In this document: positions 21,526-30,408 of the stretch, piece by piece
How the letters are laid out: each line of letters opens with the position of its first letter
How positions within the stretch are numbered: the stretch's first letter is position 1
DNA from: Rhodospirillaceae bacterium
GTDB lineage: Bacteria > Pseudomonadota > Alphaproteobacteria > Thalassobaculales > Thalassobaculaceae
Reading direction: 5' to 3'
NCBI GenBank assembly: GCA_002722775.1
Contig: PBMU01000104.1
Coordinates: 1 to 50,435 of the forward strand
Length of the DNA stretch: 50,435 nt
The notes under the pieces: generated by a model
Told to the model about the DNA's origin: nothing
Databases searched by the model: none
The model's input: the letters and a program-made list of their open reading frames with translations, nothing else
Translations under genes and position numbers: made by a program

Positions 21526-22838
21526 GACATATGTGTCCGAGTTATGTTCGTTACATGCCACACTGCAGGACCTAGGTCGGTGATTGAAAAATTCTGGCTT
21601 GACCTAGTTTTAGTGGCCTCTCGAAGTAACGCCCGAAAAGTTTCCGTCGAGACGAATGCCTTGTCGCGTTGGCGTGATGAGTTGTACGGGTTTGTGAAGG
21701 GACCGGGTTCCAGCGCGCGGGCGCTTCCGATAGGCATGATGTCCAACACAGAATCGACGATTAACTCAGACGGCGAACTGTCCATCTCTGTCTGGAGATA
21801 GGGCTGTAGCGCCTTTATCCGATCTTGTGGGGTCGAGGTAATGGTAGGTCGTTGGTAAATTTGTTCAACAAATTCCAATGCTTGGCGCGCAGTTTCAGCA
21901 TTTTTGTTTACGATCGACGAAACGAATCTATCGTGCCAGGCTGATTTGCCTGGCCGGAGGTTGATTGCTTCACGCCCGAGCAAGCACGCCTCGAGCCCTG
22001 TAGTTGATCCGCTGTGGACCAATACGGAGCAGGACAACGTCCAGTACAAATGGTCATTGTCGGAAACTATGTACACTGACGACAGATCCCGGGCCATGTC
22101 GATCCAAGGCCTTGGGTTCTCAGATGGGTGGGGCCGCAGGATTACGGGAATGTCGGGCCGGAATTCCGAAATCATATTCAGAAATCGGACAATCTCGCGC
22201 AGATTGTCTCGCTCCCAAACACACTGTGTGTGAAAAAGTTCCATCTCGTCGGGATCACCGGGAGCCAGCACACCCACACCCACGCAGCGACGGTAGTAGG
22301 CGAACGCATCGAAATCGAATGGATTGATGGACGCATAGTTTGTGTTAACCAATACATACGGGCCATAGCGGCTCAGAAACTCCTGCGCCGGACCCGTAAT
22401 GCCTGAGCTTGCGGCGGAAATCAGGGCTTCCGATCTGGGATTTCCAACAATGCTAACCCTGTCCCACATTTCTGGAAACCGCGAGATAAGTGTGTCTCTT
22501 TGATTTATTCCCTGCGCTAGAAAGCGGTCGCAATTCGTTTCAATCCTCGGATCGAATAAAGTTAGGAACACGTCTTCGCCCTTGAGACCGAAAGCCTCCT
22601 CCTCGATCGAAAGAACTCGGTGGCCCGCCGCGCGTGCACTTGTCATCAGGTTTGCCTGGACCGAGTTATTCCCTTTCAGGAAAACGACGCCGGGTGACAA
22701 ACTAGCGAAGTTCCTGGCGAACCACCATTGCTGTCCGATGACGACTTCGAGGTTTCGCGCTAGGGCAGCGGTCGTGATGTGGGCACGCGCCCGAAGTTCC
22801 CGGAACGACTCCTCGACCAGTATGTAAAGCTTGCTCAT
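21522..22838 (-). CDS. surface carbohydrate biosynthesis protein / putative transferase
   Basis: MSKLYILVEESFRELRARAHI...VIGQQWWFARNF...VGNPRSEAL...VILRPHPSENPRPW...VLVHSGSTTGLEACLLGREAINL. Confidence 0.7.
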   Translation of the reverse strand: MSKLYILVEESFRELRARAHITTAALARNLEVVIGQQWWFARNFASLSPGVVFLKGNNSVQANLMTSARAAGHRVLSIEEEAFGLKGEDVFLTLFDPRIETNCDRFLAQGINQRDTLISRFPEMWDRVSIVGNPRSEALISAASSGITGPAQEFLSRYGPYVLVNTNYASINPFDFDAFAYYRRCVGVGVLAPGDPDEMELFHTQCVWERDNLREIVRFLNMISEFRPDIPVILRPHPSENPRPWIDMARDLSSVYIVSDNDHLYWTLSCSVLVHSGSTTGLEACLLGREAINLRPGKSAWHDRFVSSIVNKNAETARQALEFVEQIYQRPTITSTPQDRIKALQPYLQTEMDSSPSELIVDSVLDIMPIGSARALEPGPFTNPYNSSRQRDKAFVSTETFRALLREATKTRSSQNFSITDLGPAVWHVTNITRTHMS

Positions 22839-22957
22839 GCTGATGGGTTAATCCTCTGATTAAACGCAGCCAGCATTAGAACCTCGGATCGTTTCATAGC
22901 TCTCCATACACCGTTCCGCATTCACCAAACGAAACGGACGCCGCGACCTAATCGTGC

Positions 22958-22992
22958 TGCAGACCCGGTTGTCCTGCAACCGGGTCTGCAGG
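22958..22992. repeat. perfect 15-bp inverted repeat with 5-nt loop
   Basis: CTGCAGACCCGGTTG TCCTG CAACCGGGTCTGCAG. Arms are exact reverse complements. Confidence 0.95.
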
Positions 22993-23395
22993 AACCCAGT
23001 AACGATTGGTCCAAGATTATATCAAATACAGCCAAAGAGCGTCTTTCTATGATTGAACACAAGGTTAAGAATCAAAAACTTCTTGTGACCGCGCATACGA
23101 GAGTTGGTGACCGATATCGCGATGCGATCGGCCCGCGTAACAGAATAAGGGAGGTGTCCAGATGAATACACGTTGTGCGGCGTCAAACATGCGGATTTTA
23201 TCCGGTGATCGAAAGTCCGGACATTGAGACACTATTGCTGCGTGCTCCATCATTTGGGTAGACGCGATTTTTGACCCAAAAATTGAGCAAAGATATGAGC
23301 TGAAAAGTCAAAGTCTTTTGATCACGACGGTGATCTTGGCATGGAGCTTGTCGTCGTGGTTTGAGGTTTGCAACCGGAGACCCTAGCTTTCTGAT

Positions 23396-25036
23396 ATGGT
23401 GGTGCAGGAAACCAAATCGTTTCTCGCGACAGGAACGGGACCCGCGACATATGATGCCATCGTCATTGGCGCTGGAGTGTCTGGGATATATCAGCTTTAT
23501 CGGCTTCGCGAACTCGGACTCAGAACCCTAGTGTTTGAGGCCGGTTCGGACGTGGGCGGCACGTGGTATTGGAACCGCTACCCGGGCGCGCGGTTTGATT
23601 CTGAGAGTTGGTCCTACGGGTACTCATTCTCTGAAGACGTGCTGCGGGAATGGGAATGGCCCGAGCATTTCGCTGCCCAGCCAGACACACTTCGGTACTT
23701 AAATTTCGTCGCAGAAAAATTTGACCTTAAACGTGACATGCAGTTCAATGCTCGCGTTGCTTCGGCCCGCTTCGACGACGGTAGCGACTGCTGGACCATC
23801 ACGCTTGAAAGTGGCGAACGGGCGACAGCGAGCTTCCTAGTGACCGCGCTTGGTCCCCTGTCAGCGCACACTATGCCGAACATTCCGGGTGTCGGAAGCT
23901 TCGATGGCCCGGCGTTTCATACGGCGCGCTGGCCGCGTGAGCCCTTGAGTCTCGAAGGCAAGCGGGTCGGTATCATCGGGACAGGGGCCACCGCGATCCA
24001 GACTATACAGACGATCGCCAAGGAAGTCTGTCATCTAACCGTCTTCCAACGCAATCCGAACTGGGCGGCCCCTTTGAACAACAGTCGGATCAGCCCCGAA
24101 GAACAGACTCGGATTAAAGCCAGCTATTCCCAAATCTTCGAGCGCTGTCGTGAGACGGCAACATGCTTCATTCATGATCCGGATCCCCGGAAGACTCTGG
24201 ATGTTCCGCCGGACAAGCGCGAGGCGTTCTGGGAAAAACTTTACTCCGAGCCTGGATTCGGCATCTGGGTTGGGAACTTCAAGGACATTCTGATTAACGA
24301 AGAGGCTAACGCACTAGTCAGCGCATTCATGGCTAAGAAGATCCGCCAACGAGTTAAAGACCCCGGTGTCGCTGATAAATTGATTCCAAAAAATCATGGA
24401 TTCGGGACGCGGCGCTTGCCGCTCGAGAGTGGCTATTATGAGGTCTACAACCGGGATAATGTGCTTCTGGTGGACATTAATGAAACCCCGATTAATCGGA
24501 TTGAGTCGCGGGGTGTGCGTTGTAGCGACCAGCTGCATGAGTTCGACATCTTGATCTACGCTACGGGATTTGATGGCGTAACAGGCCCATATGACCGGAT
24601 TGACATACGTGGTCCAGAAGACCGCAGTCTAAAAGAGGATTGGAAGAAGCTTCCGCGCACTTTTCTGGGCATGTTGGTCGAGGGCTTTCCAAATATGTTT
24701 ATGATCCTGGGCCCTCACACTGCGCGCGGTAACATTCCGCGTAACATTGAGGAGATCGTCGACTGGCAGACGCAATTGATTAAACACATGCGGGAGCGGG
24801 GGTTCTCCCGCGTTGAGCCCAGGGCTGAAGCTGTCGATCGTTGGGTCGACGCCGTTAACAAGGCCTGTGAGGGACTGCTATTTAGTCAAATTGACTCCTG
24901 GCAGACCGGGATTAACAAAAATGTCGAGGGCCGCCAAGTTCGTCGAGTGCTCGGCTACTATGGTGGCGCGGTGAAGTACCGTAATATAAGCCAGAAAGTA
25001 GCGGCGGGTGGCTACAGAGAATTTCTCTTTGGCTGA
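23396..25036 (+). CDS. flavin-containing / Baeyer-Villiger-type monooxygenase
   Basis: DAIVIGAGVSGIYQLYRLRELGLRTLVFEAGSDVGGTWYWNRYPGARFDSESWSYGYSF, FDGPAFHTARWP, GIIGTGATAIQTIQTIA. Confidence 0.94.
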   Translation: MVVQETKSFLATGTGPATYDAIVIGAGVSGIYQLYRLRELGLRTLVFEAGSDVGGTWYWNRYPGARFDSESWSYGYSFSEDVLREWEWPEHFAAQPDTLRYLNFVAEKFDLKRDMQFNARVASARFDDGSDCWTITLESGERATASFLVTALGPLSAHTMPNIPGVGSFDGPAFHTARWPREPLSLEGKRVGIIGTGATAIQTIQTIAKEVCHLTVFQRNPNWAAPLNNSRISPEEQTRIKASYSQIFERCRETATCFIHDPDPRKTLDVPPDKREAFWEKLYSEPGFGIWVGNFKDILINEEANALVSAFMAKKIRQRVKDPGVADKLIPKNHGFGTRRLPLESGYYEVYNRDNVLLVDINETPINRIESRGVRCSDQLHEFDILIYATGFDGVTGPYDRIDIRGPEDRSLKEDWKKLPRTFLGMLVEGFPNMFMILGPHTARGNIPRNIEEIVDWQTQLIKHMRERGFSRVEPRAEAVDRWVDAVNKACEGLLFSQIDSWQTGINKNVEGRQVRRVLGYYGGAVKYRNISQKVAAGGYREFLFG

Positions 25037-25072
25037 CCTGGGTCGTGGGATGCGGTCCTAACGTTCAGGGAA

Positions 25073-25777
25073 TTGGACTATCGAGAAACAGACCTTGGTA
25101 AGTTAAGCTTGCGGCAGCGCCGCGAACTGGCACTTGGCGTGGATGTATTCGAGATAAAACTTGGCGAAGAGTTTCTGATGTCGAGTCTTTTCACGGATTC
25201 GGAGATCGCTCTAGCGCGCCTAGGCCTTGGATGGTGCGATGGGGACGTTCTCAATGTCCTCTTAGGCGGCCTTGGTCTGGGTTACACAGCCAGCGCAGTA
25301 TTGGAAGACCCGAGGGTGGGCTCTCTCTTGGTGGTCGACGCGCTAGAGGCTGTGTTCGAATGGCATGAAATGGGTATCCTCCCACTGGGTGGAGTGGTGT
25401 CAGAAGATCCGCGGACGCGCTTTGTGCTAGGCGACTTCTTTGACCACGCGGCTTCCGACGATGGGTTCGACCCCAAAGTATCAGGCCGGTTTTCCGACGT
25501 GATCCTTGTCGATATCGATCATTCGCCGGAAGCTCTATTGCACCCCGGTAACGAATCTTTCTATCAGGCTGAGGGTTTGGAACGACTGGCATCCCATCTA
25601 TCGCCCGGGGGTGTCTTTGGACTTTGGTCAAACGACCCTCCGGACGACGAATTCACGGCCCGGCTCGCATCCGGCTTTCAAGAGGCGCGCGCCAAGCCAG
25701 TTGTTTTCTTCAATCCGTTGCGCGACAGGAACGTAACTCAAACAATCTATCTCGCACGACGTGGTGCTGGGCCGTGA
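25073..25777 (+). CDS. spermidine synthase-like protein
   Basis: EEFLMSSLFTDSEIALARLGL, VLLGGLGLGYTASAVLEDPRVGSLLVVDALEAV, VILVDIDHSPEALL. Predicted TTG start. Confidence 0.75.
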   Translation: MDYRETDLGKLSLRQRRELALGVDVFEIKLGEEFLMSSLFTDSEIALARLGLGWCDGDVLNVLLGGLGLGYTASAVLEDPRVGSLLVVDALEAVFEWHEMGILPLGGVVSEDPRTRFVLGDFFDHAASDDGFDPKVSGRFSDVILVDIDHSPEALLHPGNESFYQAEGLERLASHLSPGGVFGLWSNDPPDDEFTARLASGFQEARAKPVVFFNPLRDRNVTQTIYLARRGAGP

Positions 25778-26013
25778 CGAACAATCCGCGAAGTAATTGG
25801 ATGCGCGTCACGGCGGTTACGGGCATGCTCGGCGTGGTCTGCGGCTCGGCAGCATTGGCGGGCGATTTGCTTGGAAAATTTCTGAGGTGGTTAGACTGGC
25901 TTGCACCCGTCCCGGGGCTGAGTGGCTTGCTGATCCTGGCTTTTTTTCCGATCACCTGTCTAGTGGTCCTTCTGGTATTGAGTTGGGTCTTCGAAGGGTT
26001 CAGGAACAAGTGA
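25774..26013 (+). CDS. small hydrophobic protein, about two predicted TM segments
   Basis: GTG at 25774 overlaps the upstream TGA (GTGA). Translation (M/V)TNNPRSNWMRVTAVTGMLGVVCGSAALAGDLLGKFLRWLDWLAPVPGLSGLLILAFFPITCLVVLLVLSWVFEGFRNK. Confidence 0.6.
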   Translation: MTNNPRSNWMRVTAVTGMLGVVCGSAALAGDLLGKFLRWLDWLAPVPGLSGLLILAFFPITCLVVLLVLSWVFEGFRNK

Positions 26014-26474
26014 TGACCAATTGGAAGTATGATTTGGCGGAAGATTTTTTGTTTGCAAGGTCATAGGAGACGGTGTTTTGCGTACCGACAGGAGCTGGCT
26101 GCGAAGCGATCCCAAAAGTTTCACATGGTTAAACACAATACCCTAATGTGAACCATGCATGGGGAGTTGGCGCAGATCAGAGCATGGTCTGCCGTCTTGG
26201 TCTTGTTCACATCAGACCGCATGTGTGCGGGAAAAGTGTGGCGGGCCTCAATACAGCCTGCTCCCGGATCGCCATATCATTCCACGAAATCAAACCCGTT
26301 GGCCCCCCCCTCCAGCCCTACAAGCCGCCCAAATCTTGGGCATTCTACTCGCTGGCCGAATTTGATCACTTGCTTATGCGCGCCGATGAACCGAACTGGG
26401 TTGACACTTGAATCACCTCCCGTCGCCCGCGCATACTTGCGTTTTTTATTCTGAAAACGCGAGAGAAAGTGGTA

Positions 26475-27326
26475 ATGGGCAAGGTCCTGAGCGATGCCGA
26501 GATCCAGCACTACGAAACCCAGGGATATGTCTCACCCGTGCCGGTCCTGAGTGCTGATGAGGTTAACGAAGCGCGCGCCGAAATTGAAGCCTTCGAGGCC
26601 CGGACCGGCAAGACACTGGACTATCCGGAGAAGTCGAAGTCATACCTTTTATTTGACTGGGCTGACAGGTTGGTGCGCCACCCACATGTGCTGGACACGG
26701 TCGAGGACCTTATTGGACCAAATATCCTAGTTTATCACACCACTATGTGGATCAAGGACGTTGGAACTCCTCAATACATCCTCTGGCATCAGGACGGTAC
26801 GTATTTCTTTCTAGATCCGCAATTACATGTGACCGCCTGGGTCGCATTATCGGACGCGCCGGTGGAAGCAGGGTGTATGCACGTTCTGCCTGGTTCCCAC
26901 ACTTGGGGCCAGTACCACCATAAGGATGATCCGGGTGAGTACAATCTGATCCTGCGGGGCCAGGCTATCTTCGGGGAATTTAATGACGAGGACGGCAAGC
27001 CTATGCCGCTTCGGGCCGGCGAGATGTCTCTTCATCACACGCGTTTGGTGCATTGTTCCTATCCGAATCGGCATCACGATCGCCGTCTAGGTTTTGGTAT
27101 CAGTTACATTCCTGCCCACGTTCGCGACATTGGAAAGTCGCCGGGTTCAGCAATGTTAGTGCGCGGCACGGACCGTTGGGGCCATTTCACCCCGGAACAT
27201 CGGGTTGGTGCTGCCCTGAGCGATGAAGCTTACGAGAACCACCGCCAGCTAATGGAACGCTTCCGCGCACGGCAAGATTCCGGCGCCGATATCAAGCGTG
27301 AGGTGTCCTATACCCCAATCACTTGA
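26475..27326 (+). CDS. phytanoyl-CoA dioxygenase (PhyH) family protein
   Basis: WHQDGTYFFLDPQLHVTAWVALSDAPVEAGCMHVLPGSHTWG (HxD) and distal histidines HHTRLVHCSYPNRHHDRRLGFGISYIP. Confidence 0.93.
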   Translation: MGKVLSDAEIQHYETQGYVSPVPVLSADEVNEARAEIEAFEARTGKTLDYPEKSKSYLLFDWADRLVRHPHVLDTVEDLIGPNILVYHTTMWIKDVGTPQYILWHQDGTYFFLDPQLHVTAWVALSDAPVEAGCMHVLPGSHTWGQYHHKDDPGEYNLILRGQAIFGEFNDEDGKPMPLRAGEMSLHHTRLVHCSYPNRHHDRRLGFGISYIPAHVRDIGKSPGSAMLVRGTDRWGHFTPEHRVGAALSDEAYENHRQLMERFRARQDSGADIKREVSYTPIT

Positions 27327-27351
27327 GACTTCGGGCCATCGCGGTCTGTGT

Positions 27352-28704
27352 TCAGGCTGCCCGTGCCAAGGCGTCGCGGTAAAGGGTACGCTCCGTCACC
27401 CTTCTGAAGCCAATTCCAGAGATATCCTGCAACAGGACAGATAGCTGTACGTCGCGGCCCGCACGCGTCGCAGAATCGACTAACACCTGGAAAAATAAAT
27501 CTCGTTGGGCGTGGCTGCCGCCGATTTGGGCGAGCTCGCGGCGGATTGGCCAAAGTAGGTTGACTACACGCTCATGATCCCCCTCACCATGAGCCCCCAT
27601 AGCTTCGACCAATGGCGCGCCAAGCGACCTAGTTGCGTTCCCAAGCGGCCCAGTTTCAATGCCTACTCGGCGCATGTTGCCAGCCAGCTCATCCACCAGG
27701 TCGTGACGTCCGACCGCGGAAAGTGCGATCGCATCATGAGCACTGGAGAAAGGATTGTCATGATCCGTGACGCGTTCGGCACAAAAGTTGGCGATGGTTT
27801 TCCAGCGGCCGCCCACATCAATGCCACGCAATTCCAAGCGCTTTAGGAGCGAGGCAACGTTCTGTAGATCAATGGTAGCGTCGGGCATTGCTTTCACCAG
27901 TGGCGATTCGGGGTTTCGCACGCGGGTGTCCAGGAGCTCCAGGATACGATCGTGTTCGCCACGCTCTAGAAGAAATAGGCAGAGGTGCCACCAGTTGTGG
28001 TGAGCAATCTGGTTGGCCCGCTCCCAGTTGCCGCAAAGGTTTTCCAGCCAGTTAACGCCGTCATCAATGCGTCCTTGCATGACCAAAACATGTGCTACCG
28101 CATGGGCACCCCAGGCGCTTTCCGGTTCGCGGTCGACAGAGTCGCGCCCACAGCGTTCGGCGGTCTGGTACTCCCCAGCCTCCTCGTTCGAGAATGCTCG
28201 CACGGCCTGGAATTGTGCGAAATCAGGTGTCGTTTCGGTCCAGGCCGGTGCGGCGCGTTCAACGATGTCCCGCATCCATATGCTTTCGCCTGACCAAAAT
28301 AACTCGAACTGTAGGAGGCGATGAGCAAGAATGTCGGTCGGATGGGTGGCCACATGTGTTTCAAGCAACGAGACACCGGCTCGCAGATTACCTTCATGGG
28401 CTATCCGAACTGCGTCGGCCAAAGCTCGCTCTCGCTCCGGCGCGTCGGCCACTGCGGGCGCTGCCTCTTCCAACAGCGCGTCAACAGCAGCATTGAATTT
28501 GGCGGTGCGTGCTGAGTGGAGGATCCACGCTTTCAGGATCCGCGGCAGGGGGAAATTGGGATCGGCTTCGATCGCTTTGTTCAAGTGCCCGATGGCGTCG
28601 GCCCGCCAAGCGACAAAGGACTGTGCTCCGTCATCGAAAGCCTTAGCCGCGACAGGATCCGCCGTCGAAATCTCGAAACCATAGTGATCACTCAAACGCG
28701 TCAT
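27352..28704 (-). CDS. TPR protein, TTC38-like
   Basis: HLNKAIEADPNFPLPRILKAWIL, ESAWGAHAVAHVLVMQGRIDDGVNWLENLCGNWERANQIAHHNWWHLCLFLLERGEHDRIL. Confidence 0.85.
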   Translation of the reverse strand: MTRLSDHYGFEISTADPVAAKAFDDGAQSFVAWRADAIGHLNKAIEADPNFPLPRILKAWILHSARTAKFNAAVDALLEEAAPAVADAPERERALADAVRIAHEGNLRAGVSLLETHVATHPTDILAHRLLQFELFWSGESIWMRDIVERAAPAWTETTPDFAQFQAVRAFSNEEAGEYQTAERCGRDSVDREPESAWGAHAVAHVLVMQGRIDDGVNWLENLCGNWERANQIAHHNWWHLCLFLLERGEHDRILELLDTRVRNPESPLVKAMPDATIDLQNVASLLKRLELRGIDVGGRWKTIANFCAERVTDHDNPFSSAHDAIALSAVGRHDLVDELAGNMRRVGIETGPLGNATRSLGAPLVEAMGAHGEGDHERVVNLLWPIRRELAQIGGSHAQRDLFFQVLVDSATRAGRDVQLSVLLQDISGIGFRRVTERTLYRDALARAA

Positions 28705-28722
28705 TACTGTCGCTCCTTGACC

Positions 28723-29673
28723 CTAGGATTGCTTGCCCACATTCTCCATCACATTTTCTGTGAAGCTCTGCATCGCGGTGAGACTGTCCGCGATTGTCTC
28801 GCCGCGGAAGTCGAACACCAACTCATCTACCCCGACCTCTGCCATGGCCGCGATGTCGTCGATCGCCGCCGTGGTTCCGCCGGTAAACAACCGCCGCTCC
28901 TCCCCGTGTGGTGGTTTTCCGCCGTCGTATATCGGAGCCTTGTAAGAAATAGTTAAAGCATCGAAGTCACGACCCTCAGCCTCAGTCAGTTCACGCAGAA
29001 AAGCAAGCTTCACGGCCATTTCCGACGGTGGAAGCGGCGACGCGGCAGTGGCCCCGACCGGATGCCACCCGTCTCCCAGGCGGGCTACCCGCCGGAGCGC
29101 GGGGTTAGAGTGCCCACCGATCCAGATCGGTGGATGTGGCTTCTGAACCGGCGGGGGCTGGCAGTAGAGTTCTTGGAAACGGTAGAAGTCACCCTCATAG
29201 CTTACCGCGTCACCTGTCCAGAGCTTTTTCCAGATCGTAATGTACTCGTCAGTCACTCGGCCCCGTTTAGCGAAGTCGGCCGCATCGAGGGCCGCGAATT
29301 CTTCAGCCATCCAGCCCACTCCGACGCCGACCGTGACCCTCCCTTCGGACAATAGATCCGCGGTAGCGATCGCTTTAGCACAATGGACCGGGTTGCGGTG
29401 CGGAACGATCATCACACTGGAGACGATGCGTAGTTTCTCGGTGGCGGCAGCGACGAAAGTCATTAAGGTCAGTTGCTCAAGGCACTCGCCCTTACTGACA
29501 AAATTTCCGCCCACGGTATATGGATAGGCTGATTCGATGCTGGTTGGCACCACGATGTGGTCCGCAACCATCACGCTGGAGAAACCCGCCTCCTCACCGG
29601 TTTCGAGCAGCGCTTTCAAACCGCGGCGGTTTGCCAATGGTCCCCGTGTTGGCAGATAGAAACCAAATCGCAT
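28723..29673 (-). CDS. LLM-class flavin-dependent oxidoreductase (F420-dependent-like)
   Basis: MRFGFYLPTRGPLAN..., SEGRVTVGVGVGWMAEEFAAL, KPHPPIWIGGHSNPALRRVARLGDGWHP. Confidence 0.92.
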   Translation of the reverse strand: MRFGFYLPTRGPLANRRGLKALLETGEEAGFSSVMVADHIVVPTSIESAYPYTVGGNFVSKGECLEQLTLMTFVAAATEKLRIVSSVMIVPHRNPVHCAKAIATADLLSEGRVTVGVGVGWMAEEFAALDAADFAKRGRVTDEYITIWKKLWTGDAVSYEGDFYRFQELYCQPPPVQKPHPPIWIGGHSNPALRRVARLGDGWHPVGATAASPLPPSEMAVKLAFLRELTEAEGRDFDALTISYKAPIYDGGKPPHGEERRLFTGGTTAAIDDIAAMAEVGVDELVFDFRGETIADSLTAMQSFTENVMENVGKQS

Positions 29674-30089
29674 CGCCGAAGCTCCCATGTCATTGTTTGG
29701 AATATGATCTCATCCGGCGGAACCGATGGGCAAGGCATCATAAAAAATTACCCAGGTATTAATAAAATTAGCATCAATGCTTCGTATCTAGAGGGTAACG
29801 GGATTTGTATGAACGAATTTTAGAACCGGTCAAGCAATGTCCTAGCGACTGCGTCTGTGGGTTTTCAATCACGAAAACACGAGTGGGTTCTCGGATCTAA
29901 TCTCTCTCGGTCAACTGTTATGTCCTAGTCAAGGGTCCTGAAACAGCCCAACGTCTTTGACTGATAAAACTAACAATCAGGCCCGACTTTAAAGGCCTTT
30001 TATACAGTTGATCTGAAGCGCTAATTTTTCGTCTGCTAGTGACTTGACGATGACTTGCAGGCCATCTGAAAAATACCCTTCGGAATTAC

Positions 30090-30215
30090 AACGAAGGCCC
30101 GGTCTGAGCGGGAAGACAATCTCCCGCGGGCGTTTCAACGTCGAACCCGTCTGGCAAGTCCACTCCCAGCCGGATGGTTAGGGCGCCGCAGTCCGTATGG
30201 GCTGCTGCTTCTTGC
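30090..30215 (-). pseudogene. possible 2OG-Fe(II) oxygenase (isopenicillin N synthase-like) fragment
   Basis: Minus-strand frame reads PQEAAAHTDCGALTIRLGVDLPDGFDVETPAGDCLPAQTGPSL*, resembling AHTDYGxLTILxxD...GLQV. No complete ORF surrounds it. Confidence 0.4.
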
Positions 30216-30381
30216 GGCGCTGTTTTGCTGCCTTGCCGTGCAGGGGCTAGGGAATTGTGGCGAGTTTCTCCGTCATAGGTTCATCCTCTCAATCGAGGAA
30301 GCAAGTTCCTAGTTCCATCACAAGGTTTTCCAACGGCGAGCTATCATGTTTTTTTGTGCGGTTCAGTGTAAGGCGGCGTTG

Positions 30382-30403
30382 GACCCTAAATTAATTTAGG
30401 GTC
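30382..30403. repeat. 22-bp perfect palindrome
   Basis: GACCCTAAATTAATTTAGGGTC is its own reverse complement. It lies just 3' of the TPR-OGT gene. Confidence 0.95.
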
Positions 30404-30408
30404 TTTAA

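Noticed and set aside
26014-26474. Overlapping plus-strand ORFs (26148-26411, 26155-26454, 26159-26365) upstream of PhyH
   Set aside because: Three frames open together, no recognisable domain and no clear ribosome site; most likely non-coding.
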